Shown: positions 23,953 through 35,915 of the stretch, in pieces | Numbering within the stretch: the first letter of the stretch is position 1 | How the letters are laid out: the number at the start of each line of letters is the position of its first letter | From: Acanthaster planci | Lineage: Eukaryota > Echinodermata > Asteroidea > Valvatida > Acanthasteridae | Reading direction: 5' to 3' | DNA length: 64,000 nt | NCBI RefSeq assembly: GCF_001949145.1 | Contig: NW_019091360.1 | Span: 3,057,477-3,121,476, forward strand | The notes under the pieces: model-generated | The model's input: only the letters and a program-made list of their open reading frames with translations | What the model was told of the DNA's origin: nothing | The model's database searches: none | Translations under genes and position numbers: made by a program

Positions 23953-25723
23953 TTTACAAACTTTACTGTAAATTTGTAGCCTCACTTGAAACAAAGAGTT
24001 GTTAAATCTTTTTACTGTTATTTTTGTGAGTTATACTTGTGGTTTGCTGTACGGTTGTTTTTATAGTTCCCCTGTCTAACTGATTCTTACTTTTTACTCA
24101 ATTATGTGCAATATATTCAGCACATTGTTTATTCAAATCAATCTTGAGTGTAGCAACTTTTTCTCTCACATTTTCACGGATACCGTCCAAATAAATGAAA
24201 TTGGAACCAACCGTGTTTAACCCTGTTTGCAACTCCTATCCAAGAGCAGAAATAGCCAACACCAGGACAATATTGGAGGGCGCACAGGCCCAAAATATGA
24301 TTTCAGGTTTTGAAGCCGGTTTTAGAAATGAATCTTTTTCAGCTGAAAGGTATATCCGGCTAGGCAACTTCACGGCACCATTTTTGGATGTCCTAAGCTG
24401 TGCTGCAAAAGACAAAAATAAAATTAATGATTTTTTTCCCACAAATTGCCCTATAGGAACTAAAAGTGAAAAAGGTTAAACGCGCGTTTTACTATCATCA
24501 TGCGACAATGTGACAGCACGACGCGCCAGTGCGCTGTGGACTGGGCAAGTGGTGCTGAGTCAAAGGTGAGGGACATTAAATCAGAATCCTTTCTCCTATG
24601 GCGGTCTTAACGAACGTTTGAGACTGACCAAGCTCATATTTATTGCCTTGTGAGTTAAAAATTATATATTTCCAACGATTTTGTCCACTAATTTTACTTC
24701 GCTTGTTCAACCCCGGCCCTGTAATGGTATGTCCCCCCGACAGCCAGCGTTTTTTCACTGTTTAAGACCGGCCACGTGACGGGCTCTTGACCAATTATAT
24801 CATAGGAACTGTCTCGGGCCTAAATAGTTAATTTTAAAAAACTGCCATTAATATGTAATGAAGAGAAAGTACATTTTGAGGGAAAACCTAGCAGTACGGG
24901 ATAGGTCTAGGTCCAAAAGAAAGATCTGCATCACTTTTTATTGACACTGGAAATATGAAAAGTAAACAAGAAGAAAAACCGCAGGATATAAATAATTGCT
25001 CTCAAAAGGTCGTCTTTTATTTATCAGATTTTATCTTTTATTTTTCAAACAAGAGAGAAATATCAAATTTGTCTTTTTATTCACATGAGTCGGTTTTAGA
25101 TTCTCCGAGATGAAAACAAAGGAGCCTGCACTGTAGATTAATGAGAGCGCAATGCGCAGGCCTCCACCTTGCATTCGAACGGTTACCTTTGATATCGATA
25201 CTGTATGCATATACAGGAACTCGTAATTGATGAGGACTGCTTCATTATGCTGCATGTACATGTACCACATTAACGTGCTAGAGTATGTCAAGCAGTATAT
25301 CTGCTGGCCTAGGACTCATGTACTGTATTCTCCTGAGCGTTTTCTGTGTATACAGTCTTGCATCTATTCCCGTTTCCGATCGTGTGTTTACATAGGGGTG
25401 TCGCCCCCCTGTACTTATCTCATTATTGATTACTTTGTATACACGCTGCTCTCATCTTCCATGATTCAATGTACAGTGATAATAGCGCGAAATGAGGCTG
25501 ACACTCACATGGACATGGTATTGGAATGCAGTGTCAATATTGTAAAACCGAAATAGCAACAGGTAGGCCTGGGCTACATGCGTGCAACGTAGTCGGTCAC
25601 AAGCTGTTGTGGATCCAACTGGGAACAGACGTGAGTAGCCTATGCATCTGTAAATGCAATTGTATCAATCGGAGATAGTGTTGTGTGTAAAATGAATGGC
25701 GATCAGATGCATGCTCTGTGAAG
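23953..25723. other. Intergenic region between PAH and FAM167-like
   Basis: The two genes are divergently oriented, so this stretch could contain regulatory sequence for both. No gene or repeat beyond short AT-rich runs is recognised. Confidence 0.45.
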
Positions 25724-25984
25724 ATGGAGCAAAGTCTGGCACCCGTCAACGTGAATAACAACAAGCCCGAGTCTCCCGTAAAGAAGATGGGCACCGTACC
25801 GCCGATCAAGTATTCCTCTACCATGCCGCATCCCAGGAAGGGAGTGTGGTGTGCAGGAGGCAGGGCCATCCCCAGCCTCACCACGGGCAAGGAACTGAGG
25901 CAGGAACATGAATTTCTGGTGCAAACCTGTAGCAGCACTGAAGAGAGGGTCTCTTGCCAATTGAAAATGCTGCGAAGAGAACTG
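25724..25984 (+). CDS. FAM167-like exon 1
   Basis: The exon has 87 codons from ATG to LKMLRREL with a GTGGGT donor. I chose the start at the first ATG in frame; an upstream GTG is not a credible start in an animal. Confidence 0.72.
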
Positions 25985-28900
25985 GTGGGTATAAATATAC
26001 ATATACAATTCATTTCTATCGCTGATTTGTCTGCAATCTTTGGACCTAGATGATCATGATATACTTTTACACATTTGTACTTGAAAATGTAACTTAATTC
26101 CATGATGGACATAGATCCTAAAAATGAGTACATCTTTCCAACGTCGTGGGCAACTTTGGTCAAAATATCAACTGATTACACTTTTGTAAAAACTCTCCCC
26201 AAAGTTGATAAAACGCTTAGACGTTCAGTACCAGTTATCAGATTCATGATAACAATTAGAAAAATTATAAAGCTTTACTGGTTTGATAACATTTAGACGT
26301 GAGATTCTTGGGAGGTAAGTCAAGACACCCAGAATTCACAGTTCAAGAAGAGGAGCAAAGATTAACAAAATGAAACAGCATCTTGTGCACTCTCGGGGAT
26401 TTTATTGTGCCTAACAACAATTTACAACACCTGCAGAAAGCATACATATTAATGAAAACTGGGATCACCATAGGGCAACCATCAAAGGCATACACATGTG
26501 CTTGGACTGATGCATTATTGATTTCAACAGATTGGAATGTCATCGATAAAATGACAGTCGTTAAAAGAAACATGATTCTGGCGCCCATAAATTCATAAAA
26601 GCGAAGAGGTTTTGCGAGATCAGCCTAATAATGTGTTAAAGGGTTGATAATGCTGTTCTAGCGTGCCTTGGTTAATATTCATGCATATCGACGCGGGGAC
26701 GGGTATTTTATAAATCTAGACTCTCTTTTCCTTCTGTTAAATGTTGAAGCGTATTGTGAGGCGTTTTACCTAAGTAATAAATTGAAATAGTAAAAGAAAT
26801 TGACTGTTTTAAGTTGGAAAAAAATATTATAATGTTCGCCCAGATTGTAAGACAGCCTTTAATGAAAATTCAACAAACTGAGAAACAAGGAAATTATAAG
26901 GAAAATAAACACGAGTTCTTTTTTTAGCAGAAGAGAAAGTCGTTATGGCCTGACGGACAGACCGTCCCACCGTGACTCATTTTTGTAAGGACAAGTCAGT
27001 TTCATAAGCGATAGTGTTATTGTTCGTGATGGCATTGTTTCGACCATGGGCTTTCACAAGCGAAGCTCAGGAAGCGTCAGTGAAGGAAATGAGATATGAA
27101 AATGGCGGGTTGGTCCTGGCAGAAGGCCGAAACTTGACTCCGCCAATTGCAATTCCATATTTCACGATATCTGGGGAGACGAAAGCGACTATTCCCCATG
27201 GTGGAGTGTATGAAGGTTTGGTACCCGCTGCAGTTTCACAGAATTACTGACAATATCGTCATTTAGGTGAACGGTTCTCCATGGCCATCATGGAGATGAT
27301 GGCCATCTGAACCTGTCTGACATCACATTAATATGATTCCAGCGAGTTTTCTTAATAACTTCGATGCTTCGATCCTTTTTCTTGTATGCCATTTTCACGT
27401 GAGAGCTCCTTTGGACTACCTTCGTTAAAGACCACTTCAAACCAAAGAGTACATAGTCTACTTGTAAAAGTCATAAAGACTGTAATTGGTCAGCTAGTAA
27501 ATAATTGGCAATCACAATGAATATGTAAGCTATAGTTACAATACTTTACAGAATACAGTACTCTAAAACAAGATACCAGATATATTTTATTGTACAATAA
27601 TACATATTCATGTGACCTCATTCTAATGCAGAAACATCAGGCAGTGCATACTGACTCAGGGACCATATCTTTTCAATATGGGGTGGACTGTTTTTTCCCC
27701 CGAAAGAACATCACATGAACTTGAAGTTATATTACAATCAATTAAAAAGTTCACTGCTGTCGTAAAATACCCATAAACTACATGCTTCACTAAAGACGGA
27801 TTGTTAAACATGCATGGTAAATTCGTACTCAGTGGACCCACTGTGTGTGATATGGATCCCGCCTACAGGGCAAAATGCATAAACGATGTGTTACATTTAA
27901 CAGCTTGTTGTCGAGGTGCATGCACCGTAATCTTTTGTCGTCCCACTTGACCTTTTGGGAGATCAGAAAAAAGACCCTCAATCCTTCTGTTGTTTGCACA
28001 CGGCTTACACTCTACAAATTATTTATGACACTGCCTCGGGAATTTATCAGTACCAAACCAATTTATCGTGCCTGCACTTTAATTTATCAATCGTATTTGG
28101 TTCTTTTTAAACTAGGCAGGCTTAAGTGGCTTGCATATTTTTATGGGTCTAGCCGTGCACATTGGCTGCATGAAATGGTGCTTTTGTGATACCTCATGAA
28201 CACATTGACTGGATAGTATATGTGACCGCAGAAATCCTGCTCCACTGAAGTAACACATCTCTTTTCATTTGATAAATCAGTAAAATAACCTTGTTTAATA
28301 TTCCTTTAGCGTTATATAACAATGAACAAACGGGCATAATTTAAATGATGTGGACACAGAGGTGAGCGTTTGGTCCAATCGATATTTCTCCAGTCACCTG
28401 ACATGCAGGTGTGAATAGCGCGGGTCAATCGTGCGATCTCATTTTTTTAGCCTGTAAAATTCATAGACTCATTGGTGTGTGCTTTCTATACATGTGCCTG
28501 GACGTGAGGTTTGAAGGAGGTATCAAGCACCCTCGACGCTCGGTACACAGGTGGAGCGAGACATTTATAAGCTCAATAACTCGGTACCAACAACAGATCC
28601 TGCGGGAAAACACCCACTTTGTCATATTTAGCAAAGTGAGATTGCTAAATCTTGCTTTCGTAAAACAATCAACAAATATTCGCCCAAACCAAATTAAAAT
28701 AAAGGAGACTGAATTAGGCGTCGTGAGGTGGAGGGCAAGGAGGCCTTTACCCGCGGAAAACAATTTAGAACAGCTCAGGAGAAAGAACTGGGAAAAAAGG
28801 AAGACGGGGGATAAAAATCTTAATTCGCTAGAACACAGCTCCAGAGGTTTTGGAAAAGCTAGCAGATATATTTTCCAGAAATTGATAATGTCGCAGTGTG

Positions 28901-29285
28901 GAATTCTTAATGAATATTTTAATAAAATTTATTTGACGGAATTGGAAAAGGCCTTTTTAACCTGTCCGAAAATGGTTCTATTACACAGAAGGCTATGCGG
29001 ATGCAGGACCAGTTGTTACTGCGACAGCTCCTACGTATCTATGCAATGATAAACGATCTCTATGGCAACGCTCAGGACCGGTCTCCAAGCAACCAACAGG
29101 AGGCACCTATCATGGCTGACGAGGTGGCTGACCTCCTCACACAATCCGGGCACCTGGACATCCGGGACATTGTCAGTCGATTGTCGCCACTGCGGCGGCG
29201 GAGGGGGAGCGACCCTGAAGCCCTGCACTGCGGCGTCACCGGCATGCTCGAGTTCGAAGAGTCAGATGTCGAGGGTAAGAACTAG
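25724..29285 (+). CDS. FAM167 (DISEC) family protein, two exons
   Basis: This is a predicted 185-residue homologue of vertebrate FAM167A/B, a small protein family of poorly known function. Exons 25724-25984 and 28989-29285 join in phase 0. The signature lies across the junction: KMLRREL then KAMRMQDQLLLRQLLR, which mirrors the human pattern LRKEL..MRLQDQ.LARQLMR. The last part carries GVTGM near the end, echoing the GVTKM of the human C terminus. A proline-rich, basic N-terminal half (about residues 1-60) is not recognisably conserved. No signal peptide or membrane segment is visible; the conserved part reads as an amphipathic helix or coiled coil. The length fits the family (about 160-215). 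A strong donor-like GGTAAGA overlaps the stop, so an alternative longer C terminus cannot be excluded. Identification rests on remembered family sequence. Confidence 0.75.
25985..28988. other. FAM167-like intron (3.0 kb)
   Basis: No recognised gene is present. A 73-residue open frame at 27029-27250 has no family resemblance. A compact near-perfect hairpin sits at 27273-27313. Confidence 0.5.
27273..27313. repeat. 41-bp near-perfect hairpin
   Basis: The arms ggttctccatggccatcat and atgatggccatctgaacc are inverted repeats around a ggag loop, with minor mismatches. The function is unknown. Confidence 0.7.
28989..29285 (+). CDS. FAM167-like exon 2
   Basis: The acceptor follows ttctattacacag. 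The exon opens KAMRMQDQLLLRQLLRIY and closes with GVTGMLEFEESDVEG. Its GC-rich coding stretch contrasts with the AT-rich intron before it. Confidence 0.75.
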   Translation, partial: KAMRMQDQLLLRQLLRIYAMINDLYGNAQDRSPSNQQEAPIMADEVADLLTQSGHLDIRDIVSRLSPLRRRRGSDPEALHCGVTGMLEFEESDVEGKN

Positions 29286-31209
29286 CGCCCTCTTTACTTC
29301 ACACAAATTAAACTCCCGTCTGCCCCGTGCAAGTAGGCTCTCGCATCTCAAAATCTTGGAAACAGTTGCAACCCGCTAAGGCCTTTTAACCAGACTTAAA
29401 ACATTATCAGTGTATACCTTTTTCTTTTAAGACAGCAAGTGAATACAAGCGCAGGTTCGATGGCCCTTGGCAATGTTTTCCTACAGTAGATCAGGAAAAA
29501 CTGAGAAAAATTCTTCGCTAAACACTACGTATTGTGCGTGTACAATGAACAAACACAACAAAAACAACTCCGTAAAAACCATCACGATGCCTTCAGTGCC
29601 GTTTAAGGATACTCCTGGTCCTAGGAAAAAAATATCAAAGCAAACAAAGCAAAAAGTAAACAACTGGACATCTTTCATTCAAATGTATGCACGAATGACT
29701 GTTTGCAAGTGACTGCACTGAAACACAGTGCGTGTTTTTGCTCGGACCAACGGCGTAACTTCTTGTTGTCAGTGCTTGCCTTCTGCTGAATTTGTCACGA
29801 GTTACAACAAAGAAACTGCCGCTTATATAGAATCATTGTTCTTTCAGGTGACAAAGCACGTGCGTGCATATATATTGCGTCATACATTGTCAAATCTCAA
29901 CTCTTGTGGAAGATAATTCTAAACTGCATTTTGACAGAGTGAAAGGTGGTTCTCATTGAAGGCGCCCACAGCATGTCTCGTTTAGTGAAGTTACTGCCGC
30001 TAGTGACAACCGCAATGGCATTTTAAGTTTGAGTTCAGGTCTGAAATCGAGAAATCTTTGTTTCAAAACACGGCATGTGTACAGTGTAGTATTTCTGACC
30101 TGTTCGCGTAATGCAGTAGCAGAGCTCAGCAGATTTTTTATATAAATGCGAAAATCAAATTTGATAACTGCGGAGTTTCGCATAATAACGTCATAAGTTT
30201 GGCGCACCTCGCCAAAATTGAACATTATTTACTACGATATTCCGGTGGACAAAAATCGGGTCGGCTGGAAAAGATATTGACTTTGTTGTCCTCACCTGAG
30301 CTGACTGATTTTTTGGTCCTTTTTTTGACTGCAGATGTTAACACTAAATTTATATCCCTGCAACAACAATCTGAACAGACACCCGTTCTCCGCTTAAGCC
30401 CGCGAACCTTGGTGATAACCACGTAGTGTCGAAAGGGATCTCCACTGGCTAAAAAAAAGGGCAGTATAAGAAACAAAAAGTGACCGTACTTCGGTAAATT
30501 TACAACTTTAACGAGATAGTGCCACATAATGCAATGTAAAGCGTACTTATTTAATAGTCAGTCTTAAAAGCAAAGAACAACCTAATTAGTGGTAAAAATA
30601 TCAGCAGTGTCGAACCGTGTTCTTCAATATGTGCCATTCTAATGCGATGTTGGAACAAACCTGGCAATATCCCTACAACACACTAAAGTAGTTGTGAACT
30701 TATTGGAACTTTAGGTCTAATGGGCTTTTTGATCAACACCGCCTGATTTATGTATTGAGAGAGTTCCGTTTTGGCAAACGATGTTGTCTTCACAGTTGAA
30801 TGTTGAAACGGTGTTTGTGTGGGAAAGCTGCTCTGTTTATGCTCATCGTGCTTACTGGTCAAGTTGGTCATCAGGAAAGTAAATTACTAGCAAATTAGAA
30901 TTAGCACATTGCGTGGACATGTCCACTCTGTCTGCGGAGAGAAGCACGCGGCATGCACAATATGCGTAACTATTAATTATGTTTAGGGTTAAAAGATGAA
31001 CTTCGTACGTATGTGGGGATTATTTATAAACTATCCAGCAACCAGAATTAAACGCCATTTACGATAGCGGTGCCTTCCTGTTCGCACGCAGGTGTTACGC
31101 GCGCGTTATCGGTACTTTCCTCTCCCACCAATAGGATGTAATTTGCGCACGCGCTCACGTTAAGTGCTGCACGGTCAACTTGTTCCACCCGAACGCAAAT
31201 TTGCTTCAT
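29286..31209. other. Intergenic region between convergent genes
   Basis: This stretch lies downstream of both FAM167-like and the class C receptor. I recognise no gene, RNA or clear repeat. The first kilobase is probably 3' UTR and flank of FAM167-like. Confidence 0.45.
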
Positions 31210-31698
31210 TTATTGGACGACCGTGAACAGCCGTGGGTTGCTTGGCATCATGGATCGGTGCTGTGACCCCGCTGCGGTGCTGGGGATGTCGCCTTCCTCA
31301 ACCTGAGCGGTGGATCGGAACCGAACAGCGAACAGTTTGGGGAAATAAACGAAAAAAATGGTGAGGAATGAATTGGCTAGAACGGCCACCGACAAGACGG
31401 CTATCTTCTGCCGGGCCTCTGAGGCCGTGGTGTAAACCGGCACGGCGGCAAGGCACAAGACGAGCGTGGAGTACACGCTGACGCCGATGAATTTGGACTC
31501 GTTGTAGTTGTCCGGAACTTTCCGGGCCCGGAAAGCGAAGTAGCAACACAGCAGAACGATGAGGAGGTTGTAGCCACAGAAGCCCGGGAATGCCCCACTG
31601 AACAAGCAGTACAGCTCGATGTGATCGCTGGGTGGAGAGGTGTACAGGAGGGCTGGCTGGGCTGAGTCTATGACACCGACAATGAACACGGCGATGAG
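31210..31698 (-). CDS. mGluR-like receptor exon 2 (TM5-TM7 and tail)
   Basis: The exon starts LIAVFIVGVIDSAQ. It contains the loop motif NYNESKFIG, TM6, TM7 with FFVYFPKLFAV, and a tail of about 40 residues ending at TAA. Confidence 0.92.
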   Translation of the reverse strand, partial: LIAVFIVGVIDSAQPALLYTSPPSDHIELYCLFSGAFPGFCGYNLLIVLLCCYFAFRARKVPDNYNESKFIGVSVYSTLVLCLAAVPVYTTASEARQKIAVLSVAVLANSFLTIFFVYFPKLFAVRFRSTAQVEEGDIPSTAAGSQHRSMMPSNPRLFTVVQ

Positions 31699-34112
31699 CT
31701 GAGATCACCAAAGAAAAACAGACGGTAGTATAGTCAATACCAGTCATTGTCAAAAACTATAGCAAAGCGGGTCCTTCACTGATTCTTCAGTGAAAAGCCT
31801 ACATTGAACGAGTAGGGACGCAAAATGTTACACACACAGCTCGAGATAGGGTTACTATGCTTGTCAAAGTATTACATTTGTCTGCAAAACGGCTATGGAC
31901 TCAAATCTAGGGTTCAATGCCATGACACTGCTTAACAGCCTGTAGAAACGCCATGCTAATTCCACCTAAAATCCCTTTAATGAGTGTAAAATTGGGTTAC
32001 AGAGCTTAGTGTAGGCAATAACGTGCTTACCTGAATCAGGATCAGTATAGCTGCAGTGGCAACAAGCTGGGCTGGTCCGATGAATCGCGGAGGCCTTACC
32101 ATCCTCCTTCCAGCTCTGAAGATCCGGTAGATCCGGTTGACCTTGAGCAACGTGGGTGCATATGTTGTGGTGAAACACACAGAGATCAGAGCTTCGGACG
32201 CTGCGCACGTCAGTCTCGTTGGTGGTTGCAGAAGTGGGATAATAGCCAGGAAGGCCGTCGTCAGGCCAAGGAGGTTGATGCCGCTTAGCTCCCTACTTGT
32301 AGCCTTCACCAGCCGGCTCTGGCGATAATACACCATACCCACCATCGTGAGGCATGACAGAATGATTCCCAAACAGGTCAGAATGAAGATACCTGTGATA
32401 AGCGGATCTGTGAGGTTCACGGTCAATGGCCTGATGGGAACACAGGCATCATATGCATCATTCGGCCAATGGGTCTTCGGGCACGCTACACACTCATCCC
32501 CGTTCTTAACGATCGCGTTGTCGTCACATCTCTGGCACCCCCAACAGCACTTCTGTTCCAGGGGAACAACTATGTATCCTACTGAACATTCTTGGCGACA
32601 AAGTGACCGGGGAATCTCAGGATTCTGCGACATCCATCCAAGCCATTGGATCCTCTCACGGTCCACCTCAAGTCTATTGTGCTTCTTCCTAGAGTCCCAC
32701 TTGCCGATGTCTTCGAAGCTGTATCTCCCATCGTTGTACTGAAGGTTTTTCAAGATATACACTCCATCAGGGTCTCCGTTTTGGTTCAAGTGTAACGGCC
32801 CCGCAGTTCCCGTGAAGTTGACGTGCAGCAGGTGTTTTCGTAAATCTTCCCCTTTAATTTGGGCCCGGGTCAGGGAGCAGTTCCACGCGTTTCTCGATGG
32901 AGGGCAAGCCTCCATCAGCAATGAGTGGAGACCGTGAGCAAATACATTCACGGCGTCTATCGGACCTGCGACGTTATACTCAGCAGAGAAGCCGTCAGGC
33001 AGAGGATCAGCACAGACCTCCATGGGGAGTGTCTCCGAGCAGTTAGAAGCAAGCCTCTTCCTCCAGTACCGAGTGAACCACTTCCCAGCGGCCTTCGCTT
33101 GTCTCGGATCAACTGAGTTGAGGTACTCTTCGAAGGCTGGCTGCCTGGGATTGTTCAGTCGGACGAAGATACCCCCAGCCACGAGCTGCTCTTGGTTGTA
33201 GTCTGCCAGTGAGTAACCCCATCCGTCACTAGCAATCCAAGTTAGCTTGTACGGGAAAGCCGTCTTTGATACCTGCTTCAGGAACTTGTAGGGCAGTGCC
33301 CCGGCCGCGAAGACAACCACGACCCGGACGGAACTCAGTCCCTTCAGCGTCAGCACGATTTCTTCCATATCCCGCTCGGCGTCCAGTTCAGACAGCGGAG
33401 CGGACATGGCTACACAGATCCCGCCTTCCTCGGCCTGTGTGATCAGTTGCCGGGCGCCATGGAGACCGTAGCTGTCCACCGTGTAGATGACAGCGATGTA
33501 GTGCCAGCTGAAGTGCAACAAGAGGTCCACGATAGCGCCGGCCTGCAGCTGATCCGGCGGCACGGTGCGGAGAAAGTACGGGAAGCGAGCCTTGTTGGAA
33601 AGCTCATTACTGGTGGCCCAGTGGGATATCACTGGGAGCTTATAAGGTTGGGTGATTTTACTGACAATGACGCTAGTTGCACTAGAATCGGGTCCAACTA
33701 TACCGACCACCTTGTCTACTGGCGACTTCAATCCGATATCGCAGGATGAATCGTTTACAAACGACAAAGCCACACTCACGGCTATGTCTTCCTTCCATCC
33801 AGAATCCCAGATCTCGAATCCTAGTGAGATGTTTGGGAGGAGGTCATCTCTCTTGTTGACCTGGCCAATGGCAAAGGCCATGGCCTCCGGTAAAAGCATG
33901 CCCAACGAAATCTCGTCATCGGTGAAGTCACACGAGAACTCAGAGCTGCGGGCAACCGTGAACATGCCCCCAAGAACAAGGTCTCCCGGTTGGCGGTAGA
34001 CGTCGCACTGATTGTTGGGTAAGGAGAACTCATTCACGCAAGCTACCAGACCAAACACGAACGCAAAGTTGCACCAAACTACGATGGAAATGCGACCAAG
34101 CTTTGGACCCAT
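31210..34112 (-). CDS. Class C G-protein-coupled receptor, metabotropic glutamate receptor-like
   Basis: The gene is predicted to be complete, with 856 residues. It has a signal peptide (about 1-25), a Venus-flytrap ligand domain (about 35-495), a cysteine-rich NCD3G domain (about 505-557, with CRQECSVGY and CCWGCQRC), a seven-helix domain from about 571 and a short cytoplasmic tail. Exons are 34112-32031 and 31698-31210, joined in phase 0 between a GTAAGC donor and a CTCAG acceptor. The TM motifs ATSRELSGINLLG, KVNRIYRIFRAG and YNESKFIGVSVYST are mGluR-type. In the flytrap, residues that hold the amino acid backbone appear kept (Ser143/144, Thr167, Asp187, Tyr215, Asp296). The Arg78 and Lys409 equivalents of mGluR1, which bind the glutamate side chain, appear as Leu74 and Val381. 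The ligand is therefore probably not glutamate. Two coding exons is few for this family. Confidence 0.9.
32031..34112 (-). CDS. mGluR-like receptor exon 1 (flytrap to TM5 start)
   Basis: One exon of 694 codons carries the signal peptide, ligand domain, cysteine-rich domain and the first helices, ending AAILILIQ. Vertebrate mGluR genes spread this over many exons. Confidence 0.93.
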
Positions 34113-34382
34113 TCTTTTTTACTTGCACGGAAGTAAAAACACACCAGGATGTTAAATGGCGCGTAATGATTTCATCCCGACACCCGAACAGGCACCAAAT
34201 CGCGTAGAAGTTTAATTCCGAGGCAACTGCAGACGGGCAAGTATACGTTTGCGTCTACACAGTGTCAGTCACCTCTTGTTGCTTCAGTCCAGTCATGACC
34301 TTCCCTGTAACCCAAAAAATTGCTAAATTAATAAATGAAATACCTACGAAAGGCACTAAGATGGAGCGAAGAAAGGAAAGAA

Positions 34383-34556
34383 CATGGGTGATTCACAATA
34401 GTGCGCCTGCAAAAGTTTGCAACGCAGTGTGCAATCATAATTAGCTAAATCTGGCGACCCAATGCGTGTTTGGAAAGGATCGACAGATTTCGCGCATTGT
34501 GATTGGCCAACTCGTTGCAAACCCTTGGAGGCGCACTGTTTTGAATCGCTTGTATT
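34383..34556. repeat. Foldback MITE family, copy 2
   Basis: The ends gggtgattcacaatagtgcg and gcgcactgttttgaatcgc are inverted repeats. The internal gcgacccaatgcgtgtttgg marks the family. It lies about 270 bp upstream of the receptor start codon. Confidence 0.85.
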
Positions 34557-34867
34557 GTTTTACACAATCGCATTGTTACCTGTAAGTAAGCCAGACATCT
34601 CGTCTTGTCAACATCCCTTACACATTGTATTTTCTTAGAAAATACAATTTAATAATAATTATTACCAAGTGAAAGTTGAAAATCCTGAGCAAGTTTTCAA
34701 AGTTAAAGTAATTAATTGAAAAAAAATAGAAGTTTGCACACCTCCACAATTTTATTGTGGAAATTTAGGACCGGAACCGATACAGGTTTGATTCGTTCTT
34801 AATCTCCTGATGTTAAGAATGCATTGCATTTTCCGAAACAGATATTTTAATTTAGCCACTCCAGAAA

Positions 34868-35040
34868 TATGGGGTCCGACGCGTGTCATTTTTCTGCCCC
34901 TGTTACACCTGACCTAGAGTAAAATGGAAGGGGTATATCATTGAAATTGACTTCAAACTGTTTAGATTTGCTTGACATTAGTTAATCACTCTTGGAAATC
35001 GACAAATGTGTTATACATTTACAAAACCATACGCCAGATG
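34868..35040 (+). repeat. Dispersed repeat, copy B (partner at 1437)
   Basis: The blocks gcccctgttacac, ttgacttcaaa and ctcttggaaat recur in the order found at 1437-1620, on the same strand. Confidence 0.6.
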
Positions 35041-35689
35041 TAACGGGATATATAATGGATCCCGAATTTAAAGAACTGGTAATGGTATTTAAATTTATAC
35101 AAACATATTTGTAAATTCCACGTACAAAATTTGGCGCTATATTTGCAAGCATAGTCTCACTCGGAGCTTTTTCGCGATGTGTGTTCATCATTTTAAATAA
35201 ATTAAGGAGCCTGTCCATCTGTAGGCCTACGTTTTGATGGTGCGTTGCCTACACGATGCGTTCATGCGTTTCACTTTCGCTGACACAAAAATCGACTCCG
35301 TTAACGTAACACAACATATGTGTGCGTTGCACTCGGCGATCCAAATCGCCAGTAGAGCGATTTCGACGAATACGCACCGCTTACCGCAAGTGCTGACGTG
35401 CATATTGAAAAGCGCCTTTGTGCGTCTTATAAACCGTCGGTCGAGCACAGGACGGAATTTTTTGTTTATTGTGTAATCAAGCAAAGTTGGTTGGGATTTA
35501 GGCCTAATGGTTCCAGCATGCTGGCATTGCAATTACAAATACATTCAGACGAATAATCGAAATAAGTTTATAGAATCAATTAAGTGAACAGTATATTTGT
35601 TAGAGTAACAATCTAAACATCGAGAAAGAATGTACTGTTTTGTTCTTCATATTTAATCAGAACATTTCATTCTAAATCGAAAATGTCTT

Positions 35690-35748
35690 TTCATGATCGA
35701 AAAATATGGGAGGTACTTTTTTACATGATCGAAAAATATGGGAAGTAG
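35690..35748. repeat. Short direct repeat (catgatcgaaaaatatggga)
   Basis: Two near-identical copies of catgatcgaaaaatatggga, each followed by a ggtac or agtag stretch, stand side by side. Confidence 0.8.
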
Positions 35749-35813
35749 CCTAAATGAGGTTTTATCAACACACGTCTGAGGGGAAGACGTTGGCTGTCAG
35801 TTACCTGCGGAAT

Positions 35814-35915
<102 letters not shown>

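Noticed and set aside
28411-29049. A 212-codon open frame on the plus strand overlapping FAM167-like exon 2
   Set aside because: It starts without an ATG, has no recognisable motif and overlaps the better supported frame of exon 2; it seems a chance opening.
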